The notes: generated by a model not told the origin, from the letters alone. A stretch of 8,963 nucleotides of DNA from Methanoregula sp. (GCA_022710665.1 JAKLGN010000044.1:1-8963), one strand, 5' to 3'; counted from the first letter of the stretch, positions 1-7,016 are shown. Program-made: numbers and translations.

Positions 1-4
1 TAGT

Positions 5-40
5 GTTTTTATTGCAGAGCACGTACACAGTTCTCACCCC
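5..40 (+). repeat. Imperfect dispersed repeat, copy 1
   Basis: Positions 5-40 align with 1777-1813 in the same orientation: by hand count 29 of 36 aligned bases are identical, with one single-base gap. The shared core includes TGCAG followed by GCACGTA and a CAG before a pyrimidine-rich stretch. Right after the core, GTTCT at 30-34 can pair with AGAAC at 58-62. Copy 2 has a stronger hairpin beginning at the equivalent base. The nature of the element (MITE end, RNA gene or regulatory site) is unknown. Confidence 0.45.
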
Positions 41-270
41 ACCGGATTTTCTCACTTAGAACCCCAACCTCTCACCCGATTTTTACAATAACATGATTTT
101 CGATCCACTAAAATTGGATGGTTCGGTATTGTGAAATATCAAAGTCCAATCATCAAAACCGGGTATTTATTCATTCATCTGCATGCTTTTCAAATCAAAG
201 GGCAGATCTACAGATGGAATCGCATGGCGAGGTTCTATCCAGCGATAGTGCATCCTCTGTTGCTGAATTC

Positions 271-295
271 GCCGGTTCGAATCCTGCTCCCCACA
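271..295 (+). pseudogene. tRNA 3'-end fragment (T-arm and acceptor strand)
   Basis: GGTTCGAATCC at 274-284 is the canonical tRNA T-loop/box B sequence. It lies in a T-arm reading GCCGG, TTCGAAT, CCTGC (271-287) with one C-T mismatch in the stem. Seven bases TCCCCAC (288-294) and a discriminator-like A (295) follow, as expected of an acceptor 3' strand. I find no matching GTGGGGA 5' strand within about 100 bases upstream and no convincing D-arm or anticodon arm, so this is not an intact tRNA. A fragment like this is the classic scar of an integrase using a tRNA 3' end as attachment site; that origin is inferred. The 11-base match would be rare by chance in 9 kb. Confidence 0.4.
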
Positions 296-469
296 TTTAT
301 TGATTGGGTTATAGGTGTCCTGAAAAAAGCCACTTTCCAAAAAAAAAATTTTCCCCATCATAACGTTGTAACGATTCCCGTATATGTATTCACGGCCTGG
401 TTGTCAAGGAAATTCGGTTGCGATTCATCAGGAAGCTGGCCAGCCGGGGATGAAGTCTTCGGGGGAAAC

Positions 470-475
470 AAAAAA
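470..475 (-). terminator. Possible U-tract terminator of the YeiH-family gene
   Basis: On the minus strand, 12 bases past the transporter stop codon, the transcript would read CCCC followed by six U (475 down to 470). Archaeal termination commonly uses such U-tracts without a hairpin. A second, longer run (ten A at 339-348, U on the minus strand) could be a back-up. No strong hairpin was seen next to either. Confidence 0.35.
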
Positions 476-486
476 GGGGAGATTTT

Positions 487-1509
487 TCAGAGCTGCCCGG
501 TCAGCCACTGGAGAACGAGGCTGCTTACCGCCACCAGGATCCAGAGGATCCCGCCGAATGCCAGCGGTTTCCAGCCGGTGCTGCGGATGGCGGAAAACGA
601 GCTGCGCATCCCTACAGCCGCCATGGCAGCGGTGATCCCGAAGTACGCAAGGAACTTCACGGGCCCGCTCCATGCTTCCGGGATCAGTCCCGCGGACTGC
701 ACCATAACAGCGACAAGGAAGAGGACGAGGAACAGCGGGATGAGACGATACCAGTCCATTTCCCGCCGCTTCTCCTCCGGCAGGTCCCGGTTCTGGAACC
801 AGGATTGGAAGACCGCAAGGGGCACGAGGGCGAGTGTCCGGGTCAGCTTCACCACGACCGCATACCCGGCAGCAACCGTCCCGTACACTGCTGCTGCGGC
901 CACAACTGATGAGGTGTCATTGATAGCGGTGCCGGACCACATGCCGAAGGCCTCCTGGGAGAGCCCGAGCATATGCCCGACCGCCGGGAAGACAATGGCA
1001 GCAAGGACATTGTAGGCCACAATGACCGTTACAGAGATGGCGATAGCAGGGCCGGTGGCACCGATCACGGCGCTCATTGTTGCAATGGCAGAAGCGCCAC
1101 AGATGGCCGTACCATACGTGATGAGGACACGGGTGTCATGCTCTATCTGCATAGCCCGGCCGATGACGATGCCGGCCCCCACGCAGATCACCAGGGTTCC
1201 TGCCATGACCGGGAGCCCGTCGATCCCGATCCGGGCCACCTTTGCAAGCGACATTTCCGCCCCCAGCAGGACGATGGAGGCCTGGAGGACCGTCTTCGAC
1301 GAGAAAAGGAGTCCCCTCTCCCATTGCGGGCGGTGCCCGAAGATCTCCCCTGCGGCAAGGCCGATCAGGATCGCTGCAACCGGACCCCCGAGAATAGGAA
1401 TGGTTTTCCCGAACCACCACGCAGCCGCACCAATAAGGAGGACAGGGACAAGGCCGGGCAGTATACCGGTAACTTCAGGGATGCATTTCTGCAGGTTCGT
1501 GATTTTCAT
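487..1509 (-). CDS. yeiH: YeiH/UPF0324-family membrane transporter (putative sulfate exporter family)
   Basis: The 340-residue protein is almost wholly hydrophobic, with about ten membrane segments, and matches the YeiH family (Pfam PF03601, COG2855) in length and motifs. Visible signatures are LLGAEMSL at about 81-88, TYGTAICGASAIA at 131-143 and MWSGTAINDTSSVVAAA at 190-206; the last two are the conserved half-helix motifs of the family. It acts in the cytoplasmic membrane. Databases call members putative sulfate exporters, but the substrate is not settled for most. The ATG at 1509 is the only reasonable start: an in-frame stop lies seven codons upstream. A GAGG directly abuts the ATG, too close for normal Shine-Dalgarno pairing, so initiation may be leaderless or coupled. 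The gene points away from the phosphate locus, lies between two copies of an imperfect repeat and has no operon partner in view. Family assignment is firm; substrate is unknown. Confidence 0.9.
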   Translation of the reverse strand: MKITNLQKCIPEVTGILPGLVPVLLIGAAAWWFGKTIPILGGPVAAILIGLAAGEIFGHRPQWERGLLFSSKTVLQASIVLLGAEMSLAKVARIGIDGLPVMAGTLVICVGAGIVIGRAMQIEHDTRVLITYGTAICGASAIATMSAVIGATGPAIAISVTVIVAYNVLAAIVFPAVGHMLGLSQEAFGMWSGTAINDTSSVVAAAAVYGTVAAGYAVVVKLTRTLALVPLAVFQSWFQNRDLPEEKRREMDWYRLIPLFLVLFLVAVMVQSAGLIPEAWSGPVKFLAYFGITAAMAAVGMRSSFSAIRSTGWKPLAFGGILWILVAVSSLVLQWLTGQL

Positions 1510-1776
1510 CCTCTTATGTGCAAGGAATTACTGGAGGATCTATTTGAAACCGGGGGTCTTCCTCCCTGCGTGCACATCCCCAGCGTTTGTAATACTTGAG
1601 ACGCTTCATTATCCCATTGATTCAACCACACCATCACATGATTATTTAAAGTGAACGGTTTCCCTTCTGCATTCTTTTTCATGTAGTACAAAGTTTCTTT
1701 TGTAGTATGCAAGTCACATTTTTGAGAAAACGATAATTTGAACTTTTTAGCAAGAAAAAGGAATATCAATGTTGGC

Positions 1777-1813
1777 GTTTTTTAATGCAGGGCACGTATC
1801 CAGATTTCATCCC
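1777..1813 (+). repeat. Imperfect dispersed repeat, copy 2
   Basis: This is the partner of positions 5-40, in the same orientation and about 1.77 kb away, so the transporter gene is flanked by direct imperfect repeats. After the shared core the two copies diverge, although both continue into pyrimidine-rich sequence with a hairpin starting at the equivalent base. The divergence suggests an old duplication or two independent insertions of one element. Confidence 0.45.
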
Positions 1814-1838
1814 GTTGGTGGTAAGGTATGAAATCAGG
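1800..1838 (+). repeat. Inverted repeat (11-bp arms, one mismatch)
   Basis: CCAGATTTCAT at 1800-1810 and ATGAAATCAGG at 1828-1838 pair at 10 of 11 positions around a 17-base loop. The inner eight base pairs are perfect. It overlaps the end of repeat copy 2. It could be a structured RNA element, an operator or the inner part of a small mobile element; nothing in the sequence decides between these. Confidence 0.5.
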
Positions 1839-1848
1839 CCTTCAGCCC

Positions 1849-1901
1849 GATTACCCAGTATCATCGTCCAAGCTCAACAGACTTGATGGACCGTGGTAAT
1901 C
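1849..1901 (+). repeat. Inverted repeat GATTACC/GGTAATC
   Basis: GATTACC at 1849-1855 and GGTAATC at 1895-1901 form perfect 7-bp arms around a 39-base loop, eleven bases after the preceding inverted repeat. The loop has further short self-complementarity (CCAAG near 1868 against CTTG near 1882). Two stem-loops in a row, in otherwise unexplained DNA, suggest RNA structure, but the evidence is modest. Confidence 0.35.
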
Positions 1902-2048
1902 TGGTATCAATCACCTGTATCAGAACAAAGCCTCCGTTCATCTGACCATTGAACTCCCCAACGATGCAAAAAAGTGCCGCAGAATAGGCATGGTGAGACT
2001 TTTTTTCCACTGAGTTTTGGACCAGAAGTGCGTAGAACCGGCATATCC

Positions 2049-2072
2049 AAAAAAGTTTTTTTTATGAAAAAA
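2049..2072 (-). terminator. Possible U-tract terminator of the AbrB-PhoU gene
   Basis: Downstream of the minus-strand stop at 2094 the transcript would contain two runs of six U (2072-2067 and 2054-2049), separated by an A-rich stretch. Such U-tracts are sufficient for archaeal RNA polymerase termination. The two run types could also pair weakly with each other. Confidence 0.4.
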
Positions 2073-2093
2073 TTCCTTATGGCCTGCTCGCTT

Positions 2094-3128
2094 TCATTTC
2101 CTGATTTTCATCCCTGGTGGTGCAATCTCATCTTCCACAAGAAGGTTGATAACCGTCTCGGAAATATCCCCGGCATATTCTCCCGCCCGGCGAATACTCT
2201 CGGAGATATACGCAATATTGAGTGCAACCAATGCGTCCTGCTTCAGCACCATGTTATTGATATCCCCGCAGATATCCTCAAGATCGCTGATCGATTCGAT
2301 ATTCCGGTGGGCCTCTTTCACATCGGCATTAAAAAAAGATATGATACTGCGGTCGAATACACCCAGGGAAAGAGCACTTGCCTTCTTTATGGCGTTCATG
2401 AACTTCCTGTCAAAATCCACATCAAGAATAGGGAGACTGTGCTCGGCGATCCGCACCGCATGGTCTCCCACCCGCTCGATGATCCGGCTGAGCATGTAAT
2501 AATTCGTCGCCATGCCCGGGGATATCCTCATCTTCCTTGAGAGCGATGCGTTCTGAAGGATCATGTTGGTCTGCCGTGCGATCAGCCAGTTGAGCCGGTC
2601 CGCATCCGTGTCACGGTTGATCACGTCCATGGCGAGGGTACTGTTGTGGGTGTCTAGGGCAGTTATTGCATCCTCGTGCATGTTTTTGATGATAACAACC
2701 ATGCGTTTGAGGGTATTGTCAAAGGGCATCTCGGAGGGATTGAGGAGGTCCTTGATGGTGATGGCCGTCTCGGTCTCCACCACCACTTCCTGACCGATCG
2801 TCATCCGGGTGAAGTCCCTCACGACAGTGCGGACAAACGGCGGGAACCGCTGTTTTGCCGTGATGCGGATCAAGGTAAACCCGGTGATATACGTACCGAT
2901 GAGCATCCGGAAGAGGAACGCCGGGTCGCTTATGGTACTAACGTCGATCTTCTTGACCCGCTGTACGGAGTCTTCGGTGATCTTTTTTGTGATCAGAAGT
3001 GTCCCATCAGGCTGGACGATAAGACCAACCGGATCGTTCTTGGCAATCTTCTGTGCTTCCGCCCAGTCCTTGGGAAGGGTCACCACAAATGAAGCCCCTC
3101 CGGTTACCTGCACCCTGCGTATCTCCAT
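2094..3128 (-). CDS. AbrB-domain PhoU-like phosphate regulator
   Basis: A protein of 344 residues. Residues 1-48 resemble an AbrB/SpoVT/MazE swapped-hairpin DNA-binding domain (MEIRRVQVTGG, then SFVVTLPKDWA). The rest is a PhoU-type helical bundle in two repeats. The first carries the metal-ligand signature IIERVGDHAVRIAEH at 226-240. The second has a weakened version at about 321-335 (SIRRAGEYAGDISE), where the usual Asp-His/Tyr pair is Glu-Tyr. I chose the ATG at 3128, not the in-frame ATG at 3158: GGAGGG lies five bases upstream of it and the family's typical N-terminus starts there. The gene is divergent from pstS across a shared promoter region. Proteins of this architecture are common in archaea, which lack the bacterial PhoR-PhoB pathway in most lineages. 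A role as phosphate-responsive transcription factor for the pst operon is inferred. It could alternatively act only on transporter activity. Confidence 0.88.
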   Translation of the reverse strand: MEIRRVQVTGGASFVVTLPKDWAEAQKIAKNDPVGLIVQPDGTLLITKKITEDSVQRVKKIDVSTISDPAFLFRMLIGTYITGFTLIRITAKQRFPPFVRTVVRDFTRMTIGQEVVVETETAITIKDLLNPSEMPFDNTLKRMVVIIKNMHEDAITALDTHNSTLAMDVINRDTDADRLNWLIARQTNMILQNASLSRKMRISPGMATNYYMLSRIIERVGDHAVRIAEHSLPILDVDFDRKFMNAIKKASALSLGVFDRSIISFFNADVKEAHRNIESISDLEDICGDINNMVLKQDALVALNIAYISESIRRAGEYAGDISETVINLLVEDEIAPPGMKIRK

Positions 3129-3258
3129 ATAACCCTCCCCCTCTTGATTCAACCCCAATCTCCGTTTTACTCTATCTTAACCTATAGTTTATATAGAGAA
3201 ATATAGTTTATGGCGACAATCAGTATATATTCGCCCGCGGAATGGATGATAGAACATC
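3129..3258. promoter_or_regulatory. Divergent promoter region of regulator and pst operon
   Basis: The 130 bp between the two start codons are sharply AT-rich in the middle. TTTATATA at 3188-3195 matches the archaeal TATA consensus for plus-strand transcription and would place a start near 3217, giving a leader of roughly 40 bases for pstS. AGTATATATT at 3223-3232 is a second candidate. Read on the minus strand, TATATAAA (3195-3188) or AATATATAC (3231-3223) could serve the regulator gene. Because the TATA boxes overlap the direct repeats described separately, a protein bound there could control both directions. Transcription starts are predicted, not observed. Confidence 0.6.
3183..3211 (+). 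repeat. Direct repeat TATAGTTTAT, possible operator
   Basis: TATAGTTTAT occurs exactly at 3183-3192 and again at 3202-3211, 19 bp start to start, close to two helical turns. The first copy is part of a small palindrome, CTATA-GTTTA-TATAG, at 3182-3196. The copies overlap the likely TATA box of pstS, so binding of a regulator would block or position the transcription machinery. The AbrB-PhoU protein encoded next door is the obvious candidate, by inference. Confidence 0.45.
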
Positions 3259-4242
3259 ATGAGCGGAAAGCACAACAGATTCCTGATCATTGCCGTTAGC
3301 CTTGGAGCGATCCTCATGTTCGCCTTGGCAGCAGGCTGCACAACTCAATCGACCAAAGCACCGGTTTCCACACAGGCCCCGGCCGCTCAACCAGCGGCTG
3401 CCGACCCTGCCATAACGCCATCTGCGCCTGCAGCGGCACCGATACAAACAACTGCAGTACAGGCTTCGTCCGGCCAGAGACAAACGATAAAGATCAGCGG
3501 TTCAACAACCGTCCTGCCGATTGTCCAGAAAGCAGCCGATCAGTACATGGATTCCCATCCTTACGCGGACATCCAGGTTTCAGGTGGCGGTTCCGGTCTG
3601 GGTATTCAAGCAGTCGGTGCAAAGATGGTCGACATCGGCATGTCATCCCGGGAAGTAAGCGCTGATGAGATGAAGAAGTATCCCTCATTTGTCGTCACGC
3701 CAGTTGCTCAGGATGGTATCGCAGTCATTGTCAATCCCACGAATACAATCCAGTCTATCAATCTCGATCAGGTGAAAAACATCTATCTTGGCAGGATCAC
3801 AAAATGGACAGAGATCACCGGGGCATCTGTTCCGGGTACCAGCAACCAGGTAGTAATCATTGGCCGTGACAGTGCCTCAGGAACCCGAACCTACTTCGAT
3901 GAAACGGTCCTTTCGAAGGCAACACCTACAAAACAGATGCTTGAGAAGAACTCCAACGGTGCTGTTCTTCAGACTGTAGCCCAGACCCCCGGGGCGATTG
4001 GGTATGTTTCCATCGGTTTTGCCAGCAAGGATGTCAAGGCGCTCCCCCTCTGGTACAATGCCAACAACATCATCGACCCGTCACTTGCCAATGTCAGGAC
4101 CAGGACCTATCCGGTCTCCCGTGACCTGTACGTGATCACGAACGGCCCTCCCTCCGGACTTGCCGGGGACTTCATTACCTACATCCTCAGCCCCGAAGGC
4201 CAGAAGATTGTGTCTGATGAAGGATACGTGACGATCACCTGA
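3259..4242 (+). CDS. pstS: Phosphate ABC transporter substrate-binding lipoprotein PstS
   Basis: The 327-residue protein captures phosphate outside the membrane and delivers it to the Pst permease. Residues 1-26 are a lipoprotein-type signal sequence ending in the lipobox LAAGC, with Cys27 as the expected lipidation and anchor site. Residues 31-74 form a flexible linker rich in Ala, Pro, Thr and Gln, usual for archaeal surface lipoproteins. The PBP-like domain follows, with phosphate-binding loops SGSTTVLP (80-87), SGGGSG (108-113) and RDSASGTR (203-210). The ATG at 3259 gives a complete signal peptide; the ribosome binding site is weak (GGATGAT at 3244-3250). The gene opens the probable pst operon, with pstCA 49 bases downstream. 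A tiny frame starting at ATG 3242 ends in a TGA that overlaps the pstS ATG. The protein is slightly short, and resembles the PstS-like/SphX type more than long bacterial PstS. Confidence 0.95.
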   Translation: MSGKHNRFLIIAVSLGAILMFALAAGCTTQSTKAPVSTQAPAAQPAAADPAITPSAPAAAPIQTTAVQASSGQRQTIKISGSTTVLPIVQKAADQYMDSHPYADIQVSGGGSGLGIQAVGAKMVDIGMSSREVSADEMKKYPSFVVTPVAQDGIAVIVNPTNTIQSINLDQVKNIYLGRITKWTEITGASVPGTSNQVVIIGRDSASGTRTYFDETVLSKATPTKQMLEKNSNGAVLQTVAQTPGAIGYVSIGFASKDVKALPLWYNANNIIDPSLANVRTRTYPVSRDLYVITNGPPSGLAGDFITYILSPEGQKIVSDEGYVTIT

Positions 4243-4291
4243 ACAGATGAGAGAGGAGCTCCTAAAAACAAATTTTTTGGAGGGAACACTC

Positions 4292-6244
4292 GTGAAATCC
4301 TTCACAATACCCCTGAGTGCCCTTACACGCTCTGCCACGCACGCACGATATTCCCTGCTTAAAGAGAAATCGATACAAACCGTCTTCTTCAGCACAGCCT
4401 TCTTTGCCGTTATTGTTGTCACCTTCATCCTGCTCTTTTTGGTACGGGACGGGTACCCGGTCTTCACCCAAGTGGGGATCCTGGATTTCCTGTTTGGTCC
4501 TGACTGGGCGCCGACCGCATCTGAGCCGCTTTACGGGATCTTCCCGCTCATCGTGGGGACGCTGCTCGTCACGCTCGGGGCTATGGTCTTTGCCGTCCCG
4601 CTGTCCATTGGTTGTGCAATTTACATTGCAGAGCTGGCATCACCCCGCGCAAAAAGCATCCTTAAGCCGGCCATCGAGCTGCTGGCTGGGATCCCTTCGG
4701 TGGTGTACGGGTTCTTCGGCCTCATCGTGCTGACGAATTTCATCCGGGTCGCGTTCGATCTCCCGACCGGCGAGACCTGGCTTGCAGCCTCGGTCCTGCT
4801 CGGCATCATGGCGCTCCCCACGATCGTCAGCGTATCGGAGGATGCCATCTCCTCGGTCCCTCATGAATTCAGGGAAGGGTCGCTTGCGATCGGGGCTACC
4901 CGCTGGCAGACCATCAGCCGGGTGCTGGTCCCTGCCGCCCTGTCCGGCATTGCGGCTGCGATCATTCTCGGCATCGGCCGGGCTATCGGTGAGACCATGG
5001 CCGTGATGATGGTAGCCGGTAATGCTGCTATCGTCCCGGACCCGGTCTGGAACATCCTCTCCCCCCTGCGGACTCTCACGGGGACGCTGGGTATCGAGAT
5101 GGGCGAGGTCGCGGTGGGGAGTGACCACTACCATGCCCTGTTCGGTGTTGCGATCGTGCTGCTGGTCATCACGCTGGGTATCAACCTTGCCGCGGTCGCG
5201 ATCCTGCGGTACCTCAACGAAGGAAGGGTTGCCAGCGCTGCAAAAAAACCGTTTTTTTCCGCCCGGACAAGGGCACGAATTCTCTTCGCTGCCGGGACAC
5301 TCGGCTTTTCATTGCTGCTTCTCATCCTGACCGCCGCACCACCGTATCTTGCAGCCCTGGTCCTGTTCGGAGGAGGCGGATGGTATATGGTAAGACCTTT
5401 TATACCGGAGAACCGGGTCCAGCAGATCGCGTTCGTGTTCATCGGCCTTGCAACCCTGATCGTTCTCGCAATCCTCATCATCATCCTGCAGGATATCGTC
5501 ATCAACGGTCTCCCGGCACTATCGTGGGAATTTTTAACAACGTCGCCGCTGGACTCCGGAAGGGCCGGGGGCATCTTCCCGGCAATCATCGGCACCCTGG
5601 ATCTGGTTGTCGGTGCAATCGCCATCGCACTCCCGCTCGGGGTCGGGGCTGCGGTGTATCTTGTTGAATACACGCAGGAGGGCCGGATGACGCAGGTAAT
5701 CCGGACCGGTGTGGACCTCCTGAACGGGACGCCGTCCATTGTCTTTGGGCTGTTCGGCTTTGCGTTCATCGTGCTGTATCTCGGCATCGGTGTCTCGATG
5801 CTTGCGGGACAGATCACGCTCGCGCTGATGGTGCTGCCAACCGTGATCCGGACTACCGAGGAGTCGTTGAAAAGTATCCCCATGGCGCTCCGCGAGGGCA
5901 GCCTTGCCCTTGGGGCAACCAGGTGGCAGACCATCAGCCGGGTCGTCATCCCACCGGCCCTGCCGGGCATCCTGACCGGGGCGATCCTATCTATCGGCCG
6001 TGCCGCGGGTGAGACTGCTCCGATCATGTTCACTGCGGTGGTCTTCTCGTCCCGTTTCCTCCCGGACTCGGTCCTTGATCCGGTGATGGCGCTGCCCTAC
6101 CACCTGTTCATCCTGGCAACGAACGTTCCGGGCTCATCCATGAACAAGTACGGCACGGCGCTCGTACTGCTCCTGCTTGTGGTCAGTTTCTATGCAGTCG
6201 CGATTGCGGCACGGACCCATTTCCAGAACAAGATGAGGGGATAA
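4292..6244 (+). CDS. pstC-pstA: Fused PstC-PstA phosphate permease
   Basis: One 650-residue protein holds both permease subunits that are normally separate. The PstC half (about 30-306) and PstA half (about 377-640) each have an ABC importer EAA loop, [16 protein letters not shown] at about 194-209 and [16 protein letters not shown] at about 534-549. Each loop is followed by the family's GRAIGET (229-235) or GRAAGET (569-575). Between the halves two additional hydrophobic segments (about 330-348 and 352-368) keep the second half in the correct orientation. I chose the GTG at 4292, which has GGAGGG at 4279-4284 seven bases upstream. The in-frame ATG at 4247 would add 15 residues but lacks a ribosome binding site. 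The stop lies one base before the pstB ATG, so translation is probably coupled. The permease would pair with two PstB copies and receive phosphate from PstS. Function is firm; the extra segments are predicted from hydrophobicity only. Confidence 0.93.
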   Translation: MKSFTIPLSALTRSATHARYSLLKEKSIQTVFFSTAFFAVIVVTFILLFLVRDGYPVFTQVGILDFLFGPDWAPTASEPLYGIFPLIVGTLLVTLGAMVFAVPLSIGCAIYIAELASPRAKSILKPAIELLAGIPSVVYGFFGLIVLTNFIRVAFDLPTGETWLAASVLLGIMALPTIVSVSEDAISSVPHEFREGSLAIGATRWQTISRVLVPAALSGIAAAIILGIGRAIGETMAVMMVAGNAAIVPDPVWNILSPLRTLTGTLGIEMGEVAVGSDHYHALFGVAIVLLVITLGINLAAVAILRYLNEGRVASAAKKPFFSARTRARILFAAGTLGFSLLLLILTAAPPYLAALVLFGGGGWYMVRPFIPENRVQQIAFVFIGLATLIVLAILIIILQDIVINGLPALSWEFLTTSPLDSGRAGGIFPAIIGTLDLVVGAIAIALPLGVGAAVYLVEYTQEGRMTQVIRTGVDLLNGTPSIVFGLFGFAFIVLYLGIGVSMLAGQITLALMVLPTVIRTTEESLKSIPMALREGSLALGATRWQTISRVVIPPALPGILTGAILSIGRAAGETAPIMFTAVVFSSRFLPDSVLDPVMALPYHLFILATNVPGSSMNKYGTALVLLLLVVSFYAVAIAARTHFQNKMRG

Positions 6245-6245
6245 T

Positions 6246-7007
6246 ATGTCGGGAGACGGTATCATTTCCACCACTGATCTCAACCTCTGGTACCGCGAGA
6301 AGCATGCACTCCAGTCGGTATCGATGAGGATCCCGAAGAATAAGGTAACTGCCCTGATCGGCCCTTCGGGCTGCGGTAAGTCCACGCTGCTGCGCTGCTT
6401 CAACCGGCTGAATGATCTGATCGACCACGTGAAGATTACCGGGAAGATCACGTTCGACGACCACGAGATCCATGCGCCGGGAACGGACGTGGTTCTGCTC
6501 CGGAAAAAGATCGGGATGGTCTTCCAGAAACCCAACCCGTTCCCGAAGTCCATCTATGAGAATGTCTCGTACGGCCCCCGGGTGCATGGTGTGCGGGACA
6601 GGGAAACACTGGACCGGATCGTCGAGGAGAGCCTGCGCCATGCCGCCCTCTGGGACGAGGTGAAGGACCGGATTTCCGATTCCGCCCTCGGGCTCTCGGG
6701 CGGACAGCAGCAGCGGCTCTGCATCGCCCGGACGCTCGCAGTCGGGCCGGAAGTGATCCTGATGGACGAACCCTGCTCGGCGCTCGACCCGATTGCAACA
6801 GCAAAGATCGAGAACCTTATCGAAAAGCTCCGGGAGGAGTACACCGTGATCATCGTTACCCACAACATGCAGCAGGCAGCACGGGTAAGCGACTACACGG
6901 GGTTCATGTACTTAGGAAAACTGATCGAGTGCGGGAAGACCGTCCAGATCTTCGAGCACCCGGCCGAAGAACTGACCGAGAATTATATCACCGGCCGGTT
7001 CGGGTAG
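6246..7007 (+). CDS. pstB: Phosphate ABC transporter ATPase PstB
   Basis: The 253-residue cytoplasmic ATPase drives phosphate import through the PstC-PstA permease. All ABC motifs are intact: Walker [10 protein letters not shown] (39-47), Q-loop Gln94 in [10 protein letters not shown], signature LSGGQQQR (150-157), Walker B VILMDEP (170-176), D-loop SALD (178-181) and switch His206 in [21 protein letters not shown] and the FNRLNDL after Walker A are distinctive of PstB within the ABC family, and the length is typical. GAGGGG at 6235-6240, within the last codons of the permease gene, serves as ribosome binding site five bases before the ATG. One base separates the two genes, indicating one transcript. 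Nothing suggests inactivation. Confidence 0.97.
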   Translation: MSGDGIISTTDLNLWYREKHALQSVSMRIPKNKVTALIGPSGCGKSTLLRCFNRLNDLIDHVKITGKITFDDHEIHAPGTDVVLLRKKIGMVFQKPNPFPKSIYENVSYGPRVHGVRDRETLDRIVEESLRHAALWDEVKDRISDSALGLSGGQQQRLCIARTLAVGPEVILMDEPCSALDPIATAKIENLIEKLREEYTVIIVTHNMQQAARVSDYTGFMYLGKLIECGKTVQIFEHPAEELTENYITGRFG

Positions 7008-7016
7008 GAGGCGGAT

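Larger units (their letters stand above)
1..486. other. Gene-poor region with repeat copy and tRNA remnant
   Basis: No open frame here has a ribosome binding site plus recognisable protein content; the longest frame entering it on the plus strand simply runs antisense into the transporter gene at 487-1509. The stretch is AT-rich with homopolymer runs (ten A at 339-348). It contains one copy of an imperfect repeat at 5-40 and a tRNA 3'-end-like segment at 271-295, both listed separately. This looks like intergenic DNA that has received insertions, which is an inference. Confidence 0.6.
1510..2093. other. AT-rich intergenic region without convincing gene
   Basis: This 584-bp stretch separates the 5' end of the transporter gene from the 3' end of the AbrB-PhoU gene. 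I see no convincing protein gene: the open frames lack ribosome binding sites and family resemblance. It holds the second repeat copy (1777-1813), an inverted repeat at 1800-1838, another at 1849-1901, seven T at 2000-2006 and A/T runs at 2049-2072. The stem-loops followed by a T-run would fit a small plus-strand RNA, but promoter evidence is weak. Confidence 0.55.

Noticed and set aside
435..444. GCTGGCCAGC palindrome
   Set aside because: A perfect 10-bp palindrome, but isolated, within GC-rich sequence and with no nearby partner or promoter. It is expected by chance at this scale.
131..1015. Long plus-strand frame of 294 codons
   Set aside because: Most of it is antisense to the YeiH-family gene, whose family motifs and length are clear. 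The plus-strand product is Ala/Thr/Arg-rich without recognisable domains and has no ribosome binding site.
3128..3158. Ten-residue N-terminal extension of the AbrB-PhoU protein (ATG at 3158)
   Set aside because: GGAGGG stands five bases before the ATG at 3128, and AbrB-PhoU proteins typically begin with the MEIRRVQ-type strand. The extension would encode its own ribosome binding site as Glu-Gly-Glu-Gly.
5128..6033. Long minus-strand frame of 301 codons opposite the permease
   Set aside because: It is antisense to the PstA half of the permease. The frame is open because of GC-rich codon bias and gives a low-complexity Arg/Pro/Thr/Ile product.
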